A stretch of DNA of 64,000 bases from Paraspadella gotoi. Taxonomy: Eukaryota; Chaetognatha. The DNA lies in assembly GCA_051294375.1 (NCBI GenBank), contig CM119264.1, positions 31,353,115-31,417,114 of the forward strand, in the 5' to 3' direction. Every line of letters begins with the position of its first letter. The stretch's first letter is position 1. The notes under the pieces were generated by a model. That model saw nothing but the letters and a program-made list of their open reading frames with translations, did not search any database and was not told where the DNA came from. Shown piece after piece: positions 63,968 through 64,000 of this stretch. The translations under genes were made by a program, and so were the position numbers.

Positions 63968-64000
63968 GTGAGTAGAGAGAGAGAGAGTGAGAGAGAGAGA
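63968..64000 (+). other. Splice donor and start of intron
   Basis: GTGAGTAGAGAGAGAGAGAG: consensus donor followed by GA microsatellite to the end of the window. Confidence 0.45.

Overview
This window is non-coding, repeat-dominated animal DNA, probably from an invertebrate that I cannot place more precisely. The reasons are: AT-rich intergenic sequence without operons; very dense microsatellites of (GA/CT)n, (ATC/GTC)n, (TCTG)n, (AAAG)n and (CAA)n; many minisatellites; degenerate TTAGGG-like tracts; a Tc1-type DNA transposon relic; a jockey-like LINE relic; a tRNA-derived SINE family; and, at the right edge, an apparent exon that ends in the first strands of an immunoglobulin-type domain and then a consensus splice donor. 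Nearly all long open frames are low-complexity translations of microsatellites and are not listed as genes.

Layout. 1-19,250: three noisy copies of one segment (about 100-7605, 7631-9955 and 12797-19250), differing mostly by single-base indels and joined at 25-N gaps. This looks like gap filling with uncorrected long reads rather than biology. An unrelated, microsatellite-poor stretch (9956-12771) lies between copies 2 and 3. 19,250-31,850: a Tc1-like relic with terminal repeats and TA duplications (19649-20728), a small CpG-rich island with an RFX-type X-box and an ETS-type site (about 21.17-21.27 kb), an 801-N gap, minisatellites, a 600-bp GTC/ATC array, a broken jockey-like reverse transcriptase (25.93-27.39 kb) and a GC-rich island at 28.7 kb. 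31,850-35,900: trinucleotide arrays, two copies of a LINE-like 3' tail and a 484-N gap. 35,926-39,430: a 2.1-kb near-palindrome flanked by an exact 661-bp direct duplication and two 25-N gaps, very likely a hairpin-read assembly error. 39,430-64,000: minisatellites (including a GC-rich one of about 41 bp and roughly forty copies at 55.5-57.2 kb), most SINE copies and several copies of two related hairpin-ended repeat families. The last 900 bases are CpG-rich with X-box-like and ETS-like sites and the Ig-like exon.

I find no complete protein-coding gene, tRNA, rRNA or CRISPR array, and no gene network can be inferred. The most novel-looking biology is a pair of interspersed families, here called A and B. 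They share one terminus (TTTTAGT, a hairpin, then ACTCTATAA and a GGTC-rich core) and carry different expanded tetranucleotide arrays in different copies. Six tRNA-related SINE copies, one with a 14-bp target-site duplication, and several matches to the RFX X-box are the other signals worth follow-up.
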